Assembly (NCBI GenBank): GCA_036345935.2
Contig: JADWOT020000001.1
Coordinates: 3,242,106-3,306,105 of the forward strand
Source of the DNA: Taenia hydatigena
Lineage: Eukaryota > Platyhelminthes > Cestoda > Cyclophyllidea > Taeniidae
DNA: 64,000 bases
Reading direction: 5' to 3'
Shown: one piece after another, positions 13,555-26,333 of the stretch
Layout: each line of letters opens with the position of its first letter
Position numbering within the stretch: position 1 is the first letter of the stretch
The notes under the pieces: model-generated
Told to the model about the DNA's origin: nothing
The model's database searches: none
What the model saw: the letters and a program-made list of their open reading frames with translations, nothing else
Program-made: the position numbers and the translations under genes

Positions 13555-16500
13555 GGTGACGAAGGGCTAAACTCCTTATTTTTAAGCCGAAACTATAGCA
13601 TTTCAGTATCTACAAAGATAGACCTATCAAGCCACAAAATTTTTCACACCTTTTTTAAGAAATGAACCCACTCTTTGAAAATTACCCCCATTTACAGAAT
13701 GGTGAATTCTTCACTTCTCTCAATGCTCATTTGATAGACTGACTTCCTAAGCCAGAAAGTACGAACTGATAAAAGCGTGTGTATCTCATTCCGAAAAAGA
13801 AAATTAAAAAGGAATGGGGAAAAAGCGCAGTTGGCCTGGGGCAATCACTTCCGCACTGCCAGACTGCGGCGGTCCCCCGGGACGTCGGTGTGGCAACGCT
13901 TGCTTCTCTTTCTCTACCTTCTCCTACTTCTTTTTTCACGGTACATCAACTTTCCGCGTTATCAATAATTTATTCGCCTTGCATATTTTCTTGGCACACT
14001 AAAACGTCTCGCCTCCTGTAGCCGAATGAATTTTGTCAGTAGAATGCTAAAAATGCCTGATCTTCGAGTCCGTCGCCAAAACAGGAGGCGTGAGGAAGTC
14101 GCAGCTCTCCATCCAAGTCAGTGTGACGATTGAGTGGTGATGAAGAGTATTATGGCTAAGAGAAGTGTTCGGGCATTGTTAAGGATTTTCTTCCAACCGT
14201 TTTTTTTTCGCTTATTTGGGCTGTAAAGCCGATGAGTGGAGAGTGGCTTCTCCAAGACCTACTTCGAATATTCGCCAAGGCTTAAATATTCTTTTTTCAA
14301 GAGTTTAATCTGCTTTTTTAGTATTTTAAATCTATAAAGCTGAGTTAAGTAGTGCAAAAAGGGCAATGTAAGTGCACTGCCCTGGCGTCACGTATTTGTG
14401 ACACCCCGATTTTAACCTTCCCGAATCTACAAGCAGGGAAACGAATGCATTGCTCCGCATATTTAATTAAAGCATTTAAGCTTGGAACAATTAAGTAATC
14501 CAATGATAGCAATAAATTCTTTGTCTCGCAGTGCGATCGCTGGTGTTACATGGGAATGGAAAAATATTTCCACCGTGCCGTAGTGATAACACGAGACTAA
14601 CCTTGTGCATGTTGATTTTCAATGCCTTAAGTTATGTTAAGACTCGTGGCCTGATTCTAACTTTGTGAGGTGTCTCTAGCGTCTCTTCCAAGGCCATAAT
14701 AGAACTAGGTGCTGCTAAAAGCATATACTACTCATTACCGTGGAGAGTAGCTGGCAGACTACTGATTCGAATTTTAAAAAAGGCATTAATTCACCACACT
14801 CTACTGCGCTTAGTTGGAAAAAAATAAATCACAAGAGAACAAACATTTTCGTAGTATGTGCACCGAAGGATATTGAGGACCGTTTCCGATTGCACAGAGT
14901 CAATTGGCACACATCCAACTAAGGTGCACATTAAGTGAATCGGTAATCCCTCGAAGGTCATGGTCACCCACTGACACACTGACTCAGTCCCTAGCATGTA
15001 CCACTCTACCCAGTAGTCGCTTTCTCCTGGAGTCTTTATTCATTAATAATCCAGGTCCCATGAATGTGAGGAGCTCAGTCCAAAGCAATTTTCGAGTGGC
15101 TTAGTTCGTGACACTTCTCAAGATCAAAAAGCCGACCAAAGATGGTTGTGATGCCTTTCTGCGCCTCATTTCCAATTGTCTCCTTTTTGACATCACTGCA
15201 GGAGGAGAGGGGCGGCGACAAACGCGCATGGCCCTGATACAGGCGTGAGTAGAGGTGTCTGACGTCTTGACAACCTGACTTTTGCCCAGTAAGAAGCTCT
15301 AAGGTGTTTCATTTTTTTGGAGTGGAGGGAAGGGGGAGAGGGGCTGAAAGCAACTAGGTTTGCGTAGACCACTTTGACGGCCATTCGCATAGAATCGTCG
15401 TAGTCGTCGTGACACATTTTCGACCATTTGGTCTCATCTCCTACGGGCTGTGAGCGAAAATGAGGAGAGCCGCATAATGCCTTCTAATTCCTAGTGGAGA
15501 GCAAGTTCTCCGACTTTTAACTGACGGAAAATTCACACAGGATATCTTGAGGAAGAACTCCAAAATTCATCGCTGAGGGTGACAGACGCCTGATAAAATC
15601 TAGACACCGATGTAAAAAAACAACTGGAGCAACGAATAAGATACTTTTATTCATAAAGAACTATTCTATACGAAAACACCCGTCCTAATTAACTATCCGT
15701 AAATAAAAGGCAATACGTTGCGATCATCCCGTCCGCTTCCTCAGCAGGCGCCGTTGATCCTTCCTCTCAGGCGCCTAACACGCCGCATCAACTCGAGTTT
15801 TCACTAATTGAAAGCGATGTCTCCAGAGAGCTTAAGAAAGCTGCAGTCAAAATACATCAACGCTCATTAGCATCAATTTGTAAATCTTTAGGGCAATGTC
15901 TGTCGTCCGAATTTCCTTTTCTCTCTCGCGAATTTGAAATAAATTAGCAGTTTCAGTTACATATTTGACTTTAGAAGGCGCAGATGATCGACTAAATAGT
16001 GTTTAGTTGTGAGTACGACACCAACCCTACTTCCTCGAACCTCAATTTATCACCTTTCACCTTTGCTCACCATCTTGGCGAACAAAAGAACGCAATATAA
16101 ACGACGAAAGCGGAGCCGGCACATACTACTGAATCTGATTAGTAAAACTACTTTCAAAATGGATTTAAAAATATCGGGAAAATGGGAGTTTACCGACGCC
16201 ATTTAAACCTTTTTCTAAGCAACTTTAACTTCTTGGATCAAAGAATTACGTAAACCAGGCCCAAAATATCCATGCTTCGCCTCTTCTCTCCCCTAAAGCG
16301 TGGCTAACATATTTACCGCTAACCGCAAGTCATTCAAATCAGCGTCCTGTTACAGTACACCCAAATTGGATCCATTTCGGTGCCATTCCGCAGAATACTA
16401 GTCGCATTGGTTGTAAAAATCAGTGATGCATAAATTCTGCCCAGAAATGGGCTCAACCTCCACTGTTAGAAGTTGTCCGGCGATTGCGGATAAAAGCAGG

Positions 16501-16998
16501 TTCGATGTTTCAGCCCTTCCGCATTACCCTGATTAACTATTTACGCATGTCAGTTCCTCAGCCTAGCGACTATCAGGCAGTCAAAAAATTCTTGGAATTT
16601 TCATTTCAATACAGAGAAACGATTTTGAGTAATTGGAGCGGAAATCCCAAGTACATACGACTCTAGCTCGTTCTCTTAAAAAAATTCACTTCAATTCAGC
16701 CCCCGTTCACACTACAAAGAGGCTTACTTTGAAAGGCCCAAAAACAGAGATCGTCAAAACAAGAACCTTGGATGAAAAAAGTCTTTAATAAACACAAGTT
16801 TTGATAATATGGAACTCTCTCACATGCTCGTGATGCGTGTGTCCAGCGTCAACGCATACATGGAGAGTTATTGTCCACCAAAGTAAAACATAAAAAGGTC
16901 CAGGAAATTATGTCACAGAAAAGAGGAAAACCGCCGTTCAGTCAAACATACACACAGCGGGAATCAAAACAGAGGAACAAGATTTGAGAGCTTAAAGT

Positions 16999-17022
16999 TG
17001 GGAGGAGGAGGAGGAGGAGGAA
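16999..17022 (+). repeat. GGA microsatellite
   Basis: A short run of GGA triplets lies about 170 bases beyond the stop codon of the minus-strand WIPI gene. It is in the likely 3' flank and has no coding value on either strand that I can support. Confidence 0.6.
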
Positions 17023-17194
17023 GATATAGTGATTCACAGACGGAGAAACTTGTTTCTTTTCTCACACTTACGACCACAAGGGACCAACATGCAGCCTACG
17101 GCTAGCGTTACTGCTGCTAGTGGAGGTGATGCTGAAGGCATTTCGTTTGTTCTAAAGACACGGAGAAAAAATAGACCAAATATAAGTTGCATGA

Positions 17195-20100
17195 TTAACG
17201 CTTTTTTCTCGGAGAAGAGATGGGGTGAGAAGACTGGATGGTGGGAAACTCCGTTTCGTAGCAGTGACCTTGAGGAGCAGTCGAGGGGGTGACCACCATC
17301 ATCACCTCCGTCGCCAGCACTTCCTCTGCAGTAATTTCATAAATAAAAAATAGCTACTGACGCACATTTAAGCAGTGTAAATTTAGATATTAAGGACAAC
17401 TCACGTGCTGCTGGAGGCTCCTCGCTTGAACCAGCGACGGCGGCAAAACTACGACGTGAAGACGAAGAAGCTGCATCTGTGGGCCCTTGTGCCTGCTTGT
17501 GTTGCTGATTCAGGATGCTCGAAGGGGCCTGAGTCGAGTTAATAAGGCTGAAAAAAGGTAATATAATCTTACGGTTCTACTCAAAAGATGTACGTAAACC
17601 AAGAAGGTAGTTTCAGGTGTTAGCCATTGATCCACAGGAAGCACAGAACTGGAGCTTTAGAAGTGCTTGCGCCAGTGACAATGATGCTCGTTTAATTTGC
17701 CCCAAAACGAAGCCAGGTGAACCACAAAAACGCACAGAGAACGAGATCAGAGTGAAGCTTGAGCGTGTCAGGAACCAAAAACCCCGAAATGTGGGCCCGC
17801 AAATCCTCCATCCCGAATGAACCTCACACACAAAGGACGTAAGAGGTAAAACTTGGGTGAGGGAGGGAAAGAAGGAGAATGCAGCAGGAGAATCAAAATC
17901 CTGTCCCCATTTAATTGACCATCGTGTCAAGGTCATCGCTACTACCAACTACACAAGTACTTACTTTTTTCCTTCATGCATTGCATTCCCGATTAACAAT
18001 TGTACACCTGAACCGCATTTAATCCCACTCTGGTCACAAAGTGGAGAGTTCCTGCAAGAGACACGAGTCCAGACAAAGGATGGTGAGGTGAAGAAAAGGA
18101 CGAAGACGAAAACCAGTGATAGGCTAACGCTATTCAAGAGACCCGTGTTCCCATTGGGTGTTGGACAGCTACTTACTTATCTATAATCAATATCGGGCCG
18201 AATACAACTTCCTTCCCTCCGTCCTTCTTCCGTCTTTCAATGTACACATTTCTACAAAAAACGTATTTCAAACAAAAGTCCGCAAAAGTGGATGAACGGC
18301 GAAAAGAGGCGCGCTTCCACAGCTACACACATCGAAGAGACGCTAGATGCGTCGCTTCACTAGTCCAGCTCGTTCACAGAGGTCTTACCATCTGATGCAG
18401 CTTACCTTACATATATGACATCCGCTATGCTGCAAAAGAAAAGAAATACGCCGTAGGGAAGGTGAAGAAAGAGCCTCAAAACCGCCTCTCTCTCCGATTG
18501 ACCAGTGCCTTAAGGCCACTTCACACTCATTGGCTGCCTGAATCAAATACCATCCCCTTTTTCGCAAAAATAATAAGTTGAACCTATACCCAAAAAATGG
18601 AATTAAACAAAGCCGACGGCAAGTGCAACAGAACGCGTGAAATTATTGCAGTCTGGAAAAGGAGGCTCTTAGATGACCAGCCATCCAGACGGCTGGAAAG
18701 GAGAAAGGAAGGCACGGATAGACCTCCATTCCCAACCACCTGATCCACCATGGGCAAGAGAAACATCACGTCAGAGCAACCGTCTATACTCACGACAAGT
18801 ATTTAGCAATTTTGAAGTCAGTCAGTCGATAACTTGCAGCCTTTTTAGCATCACTAAGTCTGAAAACGGAAATGTAGAAAAGAAAGGAGGAGAAGATCAG
18901 AAGCATGAAGAGAAAGGACATTGGAGAGGTGGGGAAGATCACGCGAACACCCACCTCTGAGTTCGCAGCAGGGTCGCCTCACCCCCACGGACTGAATCAA
19001 AGGTGAAGATGTGGAGATAGCCGTCCAATCCTGCCACCAGAAGTCGGTACTGATCGCCGTAACTAGGAAAAAAACAGGAAGGTGGAAGATAAGAATGAAT
19101 TTATTGGTTGAACAGGTACCTCCTTCCCCCTCTTACCAGAGAAGAGCAGCAGTCTTCTTGAACGCCGTGCCAACTTGCCCACTACCTCCATGCTCACCAT
19201 CACCGTGAGGAGCCACAGTGGTGGTAGCGGCGATGTGACTAACGGTGGTTGAGGTTGCACTCGTCAGATTGGCAGCAACAGGGGGAATCCATGCGAAGGC
19301 AAAAGAGCGATCCTGTGAAAAGACCTCTGCCACGGGATTGGGGAGGTAGGCGACACCCGCCTTCAAGGCTCCACCGACCCAGTTCACCAGACTGCCGGTC
19401 CAACTGCTGGTAGAGGCTGCGTCATCAGAGGAAGAATTGAGATTATTGTCGCTGCTAAGTTGGGAGGACGCTGGTGTGCAAGAACCGTCCTCGACTCTAT
19501 GGGGAAAGATATTAGGTGAACTGAACCCAATCGCACCTTTCAGTGTAAGACGAGTAACCTCTTTCAATTTTGCTTGATTCCTCACTTACTTGCCAGAAGA
19601 CGAGGGAGAGGCCGGACCGTAGAGCTTGAAGACATGGACGGTCTCTGTGTTACTTGCACACACCAAAAATCGATTATCCGTCGAGAAATTGAGGGAACAA
19701 ATGGAAGCGCACCTAGTAAAAGTTAAGGAACAAAGATGAAGTATCCACTAAAATTGGAAGCCAAGTAGTGGTAGTGCTTCCATTATTAAGATGTGGGAAC
19801 CTGGGCGCTGTGAAAGCGGAAACTAAAAAGCTAAAATGAGCTGTTGCCCCGAAAAAGGGAGATAAAGGATTCAGAAATACGTGAAATGCAACTGAGACGA
19901 ACAGCAGGTATCAGGGAGTGAAATGCTACTTAAATCGCAGTAGATGAAAATTTAGACCCGTAGAACCGCGTTGATGCCTGTCAAGTCGAGGTAAAAACGT
20001 GACAGCTGACGTACCTACTACAGATTTTGCACTAACTGTTTGTTTATTTGAGTGTTTTCACAAATCACCACCGACGAGGGTGATGGAAACATCTGATTGT

Positions 20101-23100
20101 GGAGCACCGCACGATGAATGACAAAAGGCTACGGGAAGGTTAAGTCAAAACACCGACAGAATTGCGAGACGGTCTATCAGGAATTCCATGAGGTGAGCGT
20201 TAGTTATTTTGCGCAAGGGCAACGACTACCATAGAAGGGACGTCTCAATAACATCAGACTTCGAACTGTAGGTGGGTGGAGGGAAAGGACCACGGAACAG
20301 GGAAGGACAAGAGAAATGCAAGTAAACAAATGTAGACCAAGAACGTACCGGGCTAGACCACGTCGAAATTCCATCAATTTGTCACCGTCAGGAATGGAGA
20401 AGACTCGAACTACTGTGCCACGCTCTGAAGCAGTCGCAAGGAGAGTCGAGGGAACGTTGAATGCCAGGGCTGCCAGCATTCCATCGTGTGCCGCAATCGA
20501 TGTAACGTTCTGTAAGGATGAAGGGTATTGAGATAGATGGACGGTTGGGTGAGATGATCGGAGGAAAGTCCCATGAATGCTCAAAGGTGAATGAATGGAT
20601 AAATCGGGGATAGAAGAATAAAGCGATGGAGCGAATGGATCTGAGACGGTGAAGGAGGAGTACTTTTGGGACAGTGAATCGATCCAGGAAGAGAACGTCA
20701 CCGACGTATGAGCGAATGAATGCAGGATGGGATGATAGACAGAGTGACAGATGTGAGTGAATCAGAGAAGAAGGGATTGAACAGGTGGAAGGATATTTGA
20801 GAGATTGTAAACAGCCGCACTGGGGGCTGATGAACGCTTCCAAACCCGCTCAAGCGGTTCCAACAAACCGGTAACATAAAAAAGCAGAACCCGAAATGGA
20901 GAATTGCACGAATTCAATAAAGGCAAACGTATTGAAGGGTAGACTTTGAAAGAACTAAAAATTAGGTGGGTACAAGATGAGTGGTTAAATGGAAGGATTC
21001 GAGGGGGGTACAACAGTAGATTGAAGGATTGGGGAACGATGAATGGATGGGAGGATATGGTAGAGGTAGCTGAATGCGAGACTCTTTAATGGATGGACTG
21101 TTAAGCAGTTGGATGGATCAAGAAGAGCTAGTGGTGGAATGGGTCGGTAAACAGAAAGAATCAAGGGGAAGGCCCAGAACCATGATGGACGATTAGATGG
21201 GTGGAATAATTTAGTTGAACTAATGGAAAAAAAATAAAGACGCCAGTTAAAATATCAATAGTAAGCAGGATGGTTGAGTAAGCAGGATGGATGCAAAAAG
21301 AAAGAGTCATGAGAGAGGACTGATAAAGAATGGATGGAATGTTCATGGTTGAGTAGGTAATTGGATAGCTGGTTGGATATAGATGACTGGAAGGAAGAAA
21401 CTATTGATAGACATAACTCGGCCAATGGAATGGAATCGCATCACCGCCAACGTCAACACTTCAAACACCACACCTCAAAGTTACCGACGTCCCAGAAATT
21501 TCAGGGAAAAACTAGAGAAAGAATAGGAACACCAAGTCTGTTCGGCCAGACGCGAATGTTACCTGCTAGCAAACAGGCGGGTATGATAGTCGAAGTCCCC
21601 ACATCGACATACTATCGCCATCCCCTAAATATGAATGAATTAGAAAGGATCGGGCCGTCCAATCCGAGGTCGGAGTGGCGTGGCGGTCGTAACAAGTTTG
21701 AATGAGTAGAGCCTAACGCCCCGAGTGTCTAATTCGAGGAGGAGCTCAATCGAAGGACGATTACGGCTAGTAGAACGGCCAGCCTCAGAGACATCCCGTC
21801 GACGAACGTGTTCCAGCTTTAAGCCGTGCCTGCCCCTCCCAGCACCACTCGACCTAAGCAGTTGACAGAACACAGCCAAAAAAGGTCATGAACCGCGCAT
21901 TTAACAAACCCAAGAGACGCTGAATTGGCGGAAAAGTGAGGCAGATGGATGGAATAAGGATGGTAAGAATGGATGAAGACGAATGACAGGGGAGTAGAAG
22001 AATGGACAGACGCAAGATGGGGAAAGTGGTTCCAAGGTGGATGTGTCGATAAGACCACTGAATAGGGGGGAAGTGGATGAAATAAACCAGGTGGCCGTAG
22101 CCACATGGACTGACACTGGATGGATGAAGCAAAGCTACCGTGGGCTTCAAATAAACCACGAAAAAACGAGACTTCTTTCCCATTTTTGCACGACTGAACA
22201 TCATAAAATCGCTGCAGGCCTGTTCCTCGCTCTCGTACAGGGCTGTCACATGAATTTGACCCCTTAAAGTACGACTTCATGGGTAAACACAACTCATAAA
22301 AACAAAGTTTTACTGGCATTTTCGCCTTATTTTCCTCCAATAGGCAAGTGAAAAGGATAGAAAATGTAGGCAGGTCTTCTATGGATGCAGGGACGGGAAT
22401 GGGGAGAGAGTGGGTAGCTATGAGGCAGCACAAAGGCAAAGCGTAAAGGCTAGAACACTGAAAAGTTAAAAAGAACGACCGAATAGATGGATGGGTTAAT
22501 CGACTAAAAACATGAGTTCCGTGAATTAATATCGACCGGGTAAGTCCGAGGCTTTGAGATAAATTAATGCACCAAGTGATACGCGGGTGGCTGAATGGAT
22601 GGATGGGGGTTACGCATCTCTTTTAATAGACAGATGAGTGGAAAGGTCAGGTGCAGGTGAGTCAGAGGTTTATACGAAGCCGAGGTCGGTGGTAGGGTGT
22701 TGGACGTGAAGGGTTGGTCGGCCAAAATGAAGTGAGGTAACATGAGGAATGCTATAAAAGGTGAACGTAAGTGCGATAGCAAAACAAAACGAAAAACAGA
22801 CCGTAAAGGTTAACGCATCGAAGATGTAGACTGTGCCCACTCGACTAGACCCAGGATAGGCGAGTAGACATTTGTCGGGACAGGTAGAGAAGGCGATAAC
22901 GCCATTTCGGTTCGATGGTGTGTCCTCTATCCGATGTAACACCGACATATCTCTGATGTTGTGGATGAAGATCTCATTCTCCAGGCACACTACCAGCCGC
23001 TACAGTGAAAGGGAAGAGAAGATTTTGTTATCATCTGTACCCACTGCTTCCAAGGTTCACGAAGCGGGAGCAATGGGGATCTAGACTGCCGCAGAAACAA

Positions 23101-24943
23101 TCAGAGAATGAAAGATCTCCAATCCTATTTTACGCAGGAGATTAGACGATGAAGAAATTGAGAGGTTCTTTGCTTCAGTATTTATCCCAGGACTAGGCTA
23201 GCCCAATACCTACACAGTTTTATTGACAAATTTGCACCTGTACATAGCAGTGCAAGAATAGGAGGCAGGTATGGCACAGCCACTGAACGCCCAACTATGC
23301 GGACTTTACACTCTCAGAAGTTTTAGATCGTCCCTATTGACAATTCACCGATTCCATATATTTACAGTGAAGTTGTAGCCAGGCGTAAATATTCGACATA
23401 CCTTTGGAAGAGACTCAGAGACAAGGAAATGGCGCAAAATTGGAAGATCTAGCCGAAACAACTCTTGTCCCGTGTGTCATATAAACTAATGAAAAATTAT
23501 GACCTTTTATTTACCTTATAGTAGCATTTCTTGAGGGAAGAAATGAAGAAGGAACACAGGATGACATAATTATGCTACAATACCAGATACCAGGATTCGT
23601 ACGACTGAGAAGGGGTAGTTCAATGCCCAAAAAATATTATTTCGTTTATGGTATATGGGATAAGCTCAAGAAGGTGCGCTGGAGAGGTGCCCAAAGGGAA
23701 AAAAAGTGAGAAAAAGGAGGTCGACTGGAACAGATCAGTTCTTTCTCTCGATAGTAGTGATCCACTTAAAAGTTTGATTGGGGTACAAAACGGAATCCAA
23801 GACGAGGGTTGTTTAGGCCTCCATAACACGACCTAGATGAATGTTAATGGTGTGACCCCCAAGCGCTGTTAATTAGGCCGATGACCCCGTTGTCACTATA
23901 ATGCTATTTCGTCATGTCAATCGTGGTACCATATCTCTTTTTAAAATAGGGGGAGAATTCGGCTCATGATCGAAAACAAGGCATTAAAACGGATTAAAGG
24001 AACCCAGTTTCTATCGTACTGAATTACTCGAAGATGTGCAACCTTTTCAAGGAGCTCCAAGAGATCATCAGGGTAACACAATCCCTCACTACTCAAGCAC
24101 CTCAAAAAAAAACCTTGGGAGCACCGAGATAGCTTATCATTCCTGGAACGGTGGGATGCCTATTCGTGCCTTTCCAAAAGAGAAAAGATTGTTCTCGCGA
24201 CAACATCGTCGGCCCATTTTGATATGATTCAGTAGAAAGCTACCATAAAATACGCTTAGTGCAAAACCATGACACTAAAATAAATCCGACGAATGGGCAT
24301 CAGTCTAATGAAGCAGCCGCGATTTCCATTAAAGACCAGTGAATTCGTAGTCAATGCTTTTGGCATGGAATTCAGGATACGCATTCAAGAATAAATACTT
24401 GTTTTTGCAACAGCAAGCAAAAAACAAGGGTAATAACAGTAGCGAACCCACCTGACGATTCATTTTGACAGAAAGGATGGTGTTAGTGTAGCGGTAATCA
24501 CAGATGAGAGAATCGCGACGCGAATGAAAGATCAGGAGTTTGCGCATATCACGGAGGGAAACAAGCACGACCAAGTTGCTGGTGAAGAGCCGACCCACGA
24601 GACACATGGACTCACCATCTGGAACAATGAGGTATTATGGTCGGAGAAGGATGTGAAGAAAACTTACTAACACTGTAAGTCTCCAGAACCTCGTGATTGT
24701 CTGTCGATAGGAGACTATAACCAGATCGTGTTCCGATACACAGTGTTCTAAAACAAAGGTGAAATTGTACAAAAGAAAACCCCCAAGCCTTAAGCAAATA
24801 GCTAGTGAGAATATTATAACGCAACAGCTAAACCAAGCAAACGCAGAGCTATAAAAACACACAACTTACGTAAAATCCTGATTAAAGTCAACAAAGAGAA
24901 TAGGTGAATCCTCAAGCATAGTGCCTGAAACGATCCCAGCCAT
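17195..24943 (-). CDS. WIPI2-like: WIPI/ATG18-family PROPPIN (WIPI1/2 type)
   Basis: Beta-propeller phosphoinositide-binding protein of autophagosome formation; in animals WIPI1/2 bind PI3P on the phagophore, and WIPI2 recruits ATG16L1. The model is a join, 5' to 3': 24870-24943, 24668-24747, 24452-24618, 22802-22999, 20349-20509, 19590-19712, 19137-19496, 18955-19062, 18406-18429, 17405-17547, 17195-17325. This is 1569 nt, 522 aa, in one open frame. Diagnostic residues are the N-terminal [75 protein letters not shown], the lipid-binding FRRG at residues 221-224, [11 protein letters not shown], and [14 protein letters not shown] in blade 7. FRRG rather than LRRG supports WIPI1/2 over WIPI3/4. 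The start ATG at 24943 precedes the conserved first strand by 13 codons. The C-terminal tail (last three exons) is Ser/Gln-rich and diverged. Intron 4 is 2.3 kb and rich in a degenerate ATGGATGG-like pattern. Weakest points: the GTCTGT donor of exon 4 and the microexon. Confidence 0.92.
18406..18429 (-). other. Candidate 24-nt microexon of the WIPI gene
   Basis: A strong pyrimidine-rich acceptor (TTTCTTTTCTTTTGCAG) is followed by 24 coding bases and a GTAAGC donor. The exon before ends in phase 2 and the exon after starts in phase 2. The microexon is a multiple of three, so including or skipping it keeps the frame. It adds eight residues (about SIADVIYV) after blade 7. It could be an alternative cassette or a chance pair of splice signals. 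Confidence 0.5.
20510..22801. repeat. WIPI intron 4 rich in a degenerate ATGGATGG pattern
   Basis: Between about 20560 and 22700 short strings such as GGATGGAT, GAATGGAT and TGAATGAATG recur on the plus strand without a fixed period. They give many spurious Ser/Pro/His-rich minus-strand reading frames. It looks like an old, mutated simple-sequence expansion inside the intron. No coding content is supported here. Confidence 0.5.
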
Positions 24944-25462
24944 AATTCCGCCTTACAACCCTGTAGTTACCGGCTGTTGGAACAGCGACTTAAAATAAAA
25001 CCAGAAGAACAACAGGTTTATAGACCTGTTGTTATGACAAGAATTAAAAAATAAAACTTAAAAAAAATTCATCTTAAAATGTTATGAGCTGCTGCTTGAA
25101 ATTATTAAAAATAAAAAATAAATATGAATGAAATGCCCCGGAATTTGCTCTTTAGCCACAAGCAGTTTTGAAAATAAACCTTCAAGATTTTTATGCTTTC
25201 ATAGTATACTATGCATGATTGTTGCTAATGAGGAGACACTCACATTGTTGAATCGTGTAATTGCTTGAAGATCCCATGTATGAAAATCATGCATCTCGCA
25301 GCAACCATTTCGTTCTTCTCGAGTATGTCTTTGATTAGTAAAGTTTGGAGGCTACTGATACGAGGAAATCATCAGTATTATTTTAGAAATCGTCACAATG
25401 CGTCAGCCACTGGAGCGTTTCGAGGCTCCCTCGAAGGCAAAAGAAGGCAGAATACTAGGGTG

Positions 25463-25514
<52 letters not shown>

Positions 25515-26333
25515 GTACATATATGTATATATACATTCAATGGGCAGAGGGAAAAAAGCTGCTGGCATGGCCCAGGGGCCAGCACACGCAGCTAGGGCAA
25601 TATGCCCACCTGCGTAATCCTGACCGAAACCGGTGGTTCAAACAAAGTACTGCAGTCACCACTCACATTTCACGCAGTGAAACATTTTCACTGAAGTTGG
25701 TCGCGGGCGCTTGGTTGACCATTTGGCCTTCGCCATGCCAATAGCCTCCATCCTTTCTGTACGCCGATTCTATATGTTTCGTTCGTGTATTATGGCTTAC
25801 TTTGGCATCTGGTTTTCGCTGGAGGTCCGTGCCAGCCTGCATCCAGTCGCGCTAAAACCTACGTTGCGGTAATGCTTTAAGCCTACGCGGGGGCCACATC
25901 GGATCCCTTGATGCGATAAATCGAACTTCCAATGACAACGAATTCGGGTGACCCAATGCAGGGTAAGATAAAGCCACAATGTAAGAAGTTAAGCGCCATA
26001 CATTCCTGTAGACTTGAAAGATTCCCGAATTTCTATTCCCTCCACCGATGAGCCTTTAATGAGACTGCTTAGTCAGGACAGGATTCGCTTTATCGGATGA
26101 AAATTTGTCAAAGGATTCCCAACCATTCTGCCAAGCTTACAGTGGCTAAAAATCAGCACCGAATTTCGGCATTCAACGGAGTTCACACAGGACGACACCC
26201 CACCACAATGGCTTCTTGGCAAAGACGATGCCTCTTAGTAGAGGACACTCACCCCTGTATGCAGCTTAAACAATAAGAATAAACTTAAAAATAGATTAAA
26301 ACTCATTCATCACATTCTTCTTTACACCCCATA
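24944..26333. other. Intergenic spacer between WIPI and Tat-SF1 genes
   Basis: This spacer lies between the WIPI start codon (24943) and the Tat-SF1 stop codon (26334); both genes are on the minus strand. It holds an AT-rich stretch at 25020-25140 and one foldback repeat (25415-25772). No other gene is supported. Confidence 0.6.
25415..25772. repeat. Foldback element, copy F1
   Basis: The left arm begins with GCGTTTCGAGGCTCCCTCGA and runs through AGGCAGAATACTAGGGTGGAA into a (TA)n run at about 25465-25537. It then continues with GCTGCTGGCATGGCCCAGG, CAGCTAGGGCAATATG and GACCGAAACCGGTGGTTC. A diverged inverted right arm is visible at about 25712-25765 (GGTTGACCATTTGGCC, GCCATGCCAATAGCC). It is related to the copies at 30430-32095. 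There is no coding capacity, so it is probably a non-autonomous element mobilised in trans. Confidence 0.65.

Larger units (their letters stand above)
1..17194. other. Long gene-free flank
   Basis: No open reading frame here is longer than about 140 codons. None shows a recognisable protein motif or links to a neighbouring exon through matching splice sites and frame. The stretch contains scattered simple sequence: a CT run near 6664-6688, a degenerate ACTGACTAAC repeat near 9480-9535, an ATCG run near 12519-12537, and a GGA run near 16999-17022. It also has a recurring short hairpin motif and a small E-box cluster, listed separately. It may be intergenic DNA downstream of the WIPI gene. A long intron or UTR of a gene starting outside the window cannot be excluded. 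Confidence 0.6.

Noticed and set aside
17613..17948. 111-codon minus-strand frame between WIPI exons
   Set aside because: There is no acceptor/donor pair giving a frame compatible with the flanking phase-2 junctions, and no family motif.
18939..18954. TGA after blade 7 as the end of the WIPI protein
   Set aside because: A GTGGGT donor at 18954 precedes it. Exons at 17405-17547 and 17195-17325 continue the frame with good splice sites and end in a proper stop.
21819..22439. 206-codon minus-strand Ser/Pro/His-rich frame
   Set aside because: It lies inside WIPI intron 4 in degenerate ATGGATGG-like sequence, has no splice partner, and its composition follows the repeat.
25265..25744. 159-codon frame with an Ile-Tyr repeat
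   Set aside because: It is translation of the (TA)n run inside a foldback repeat.
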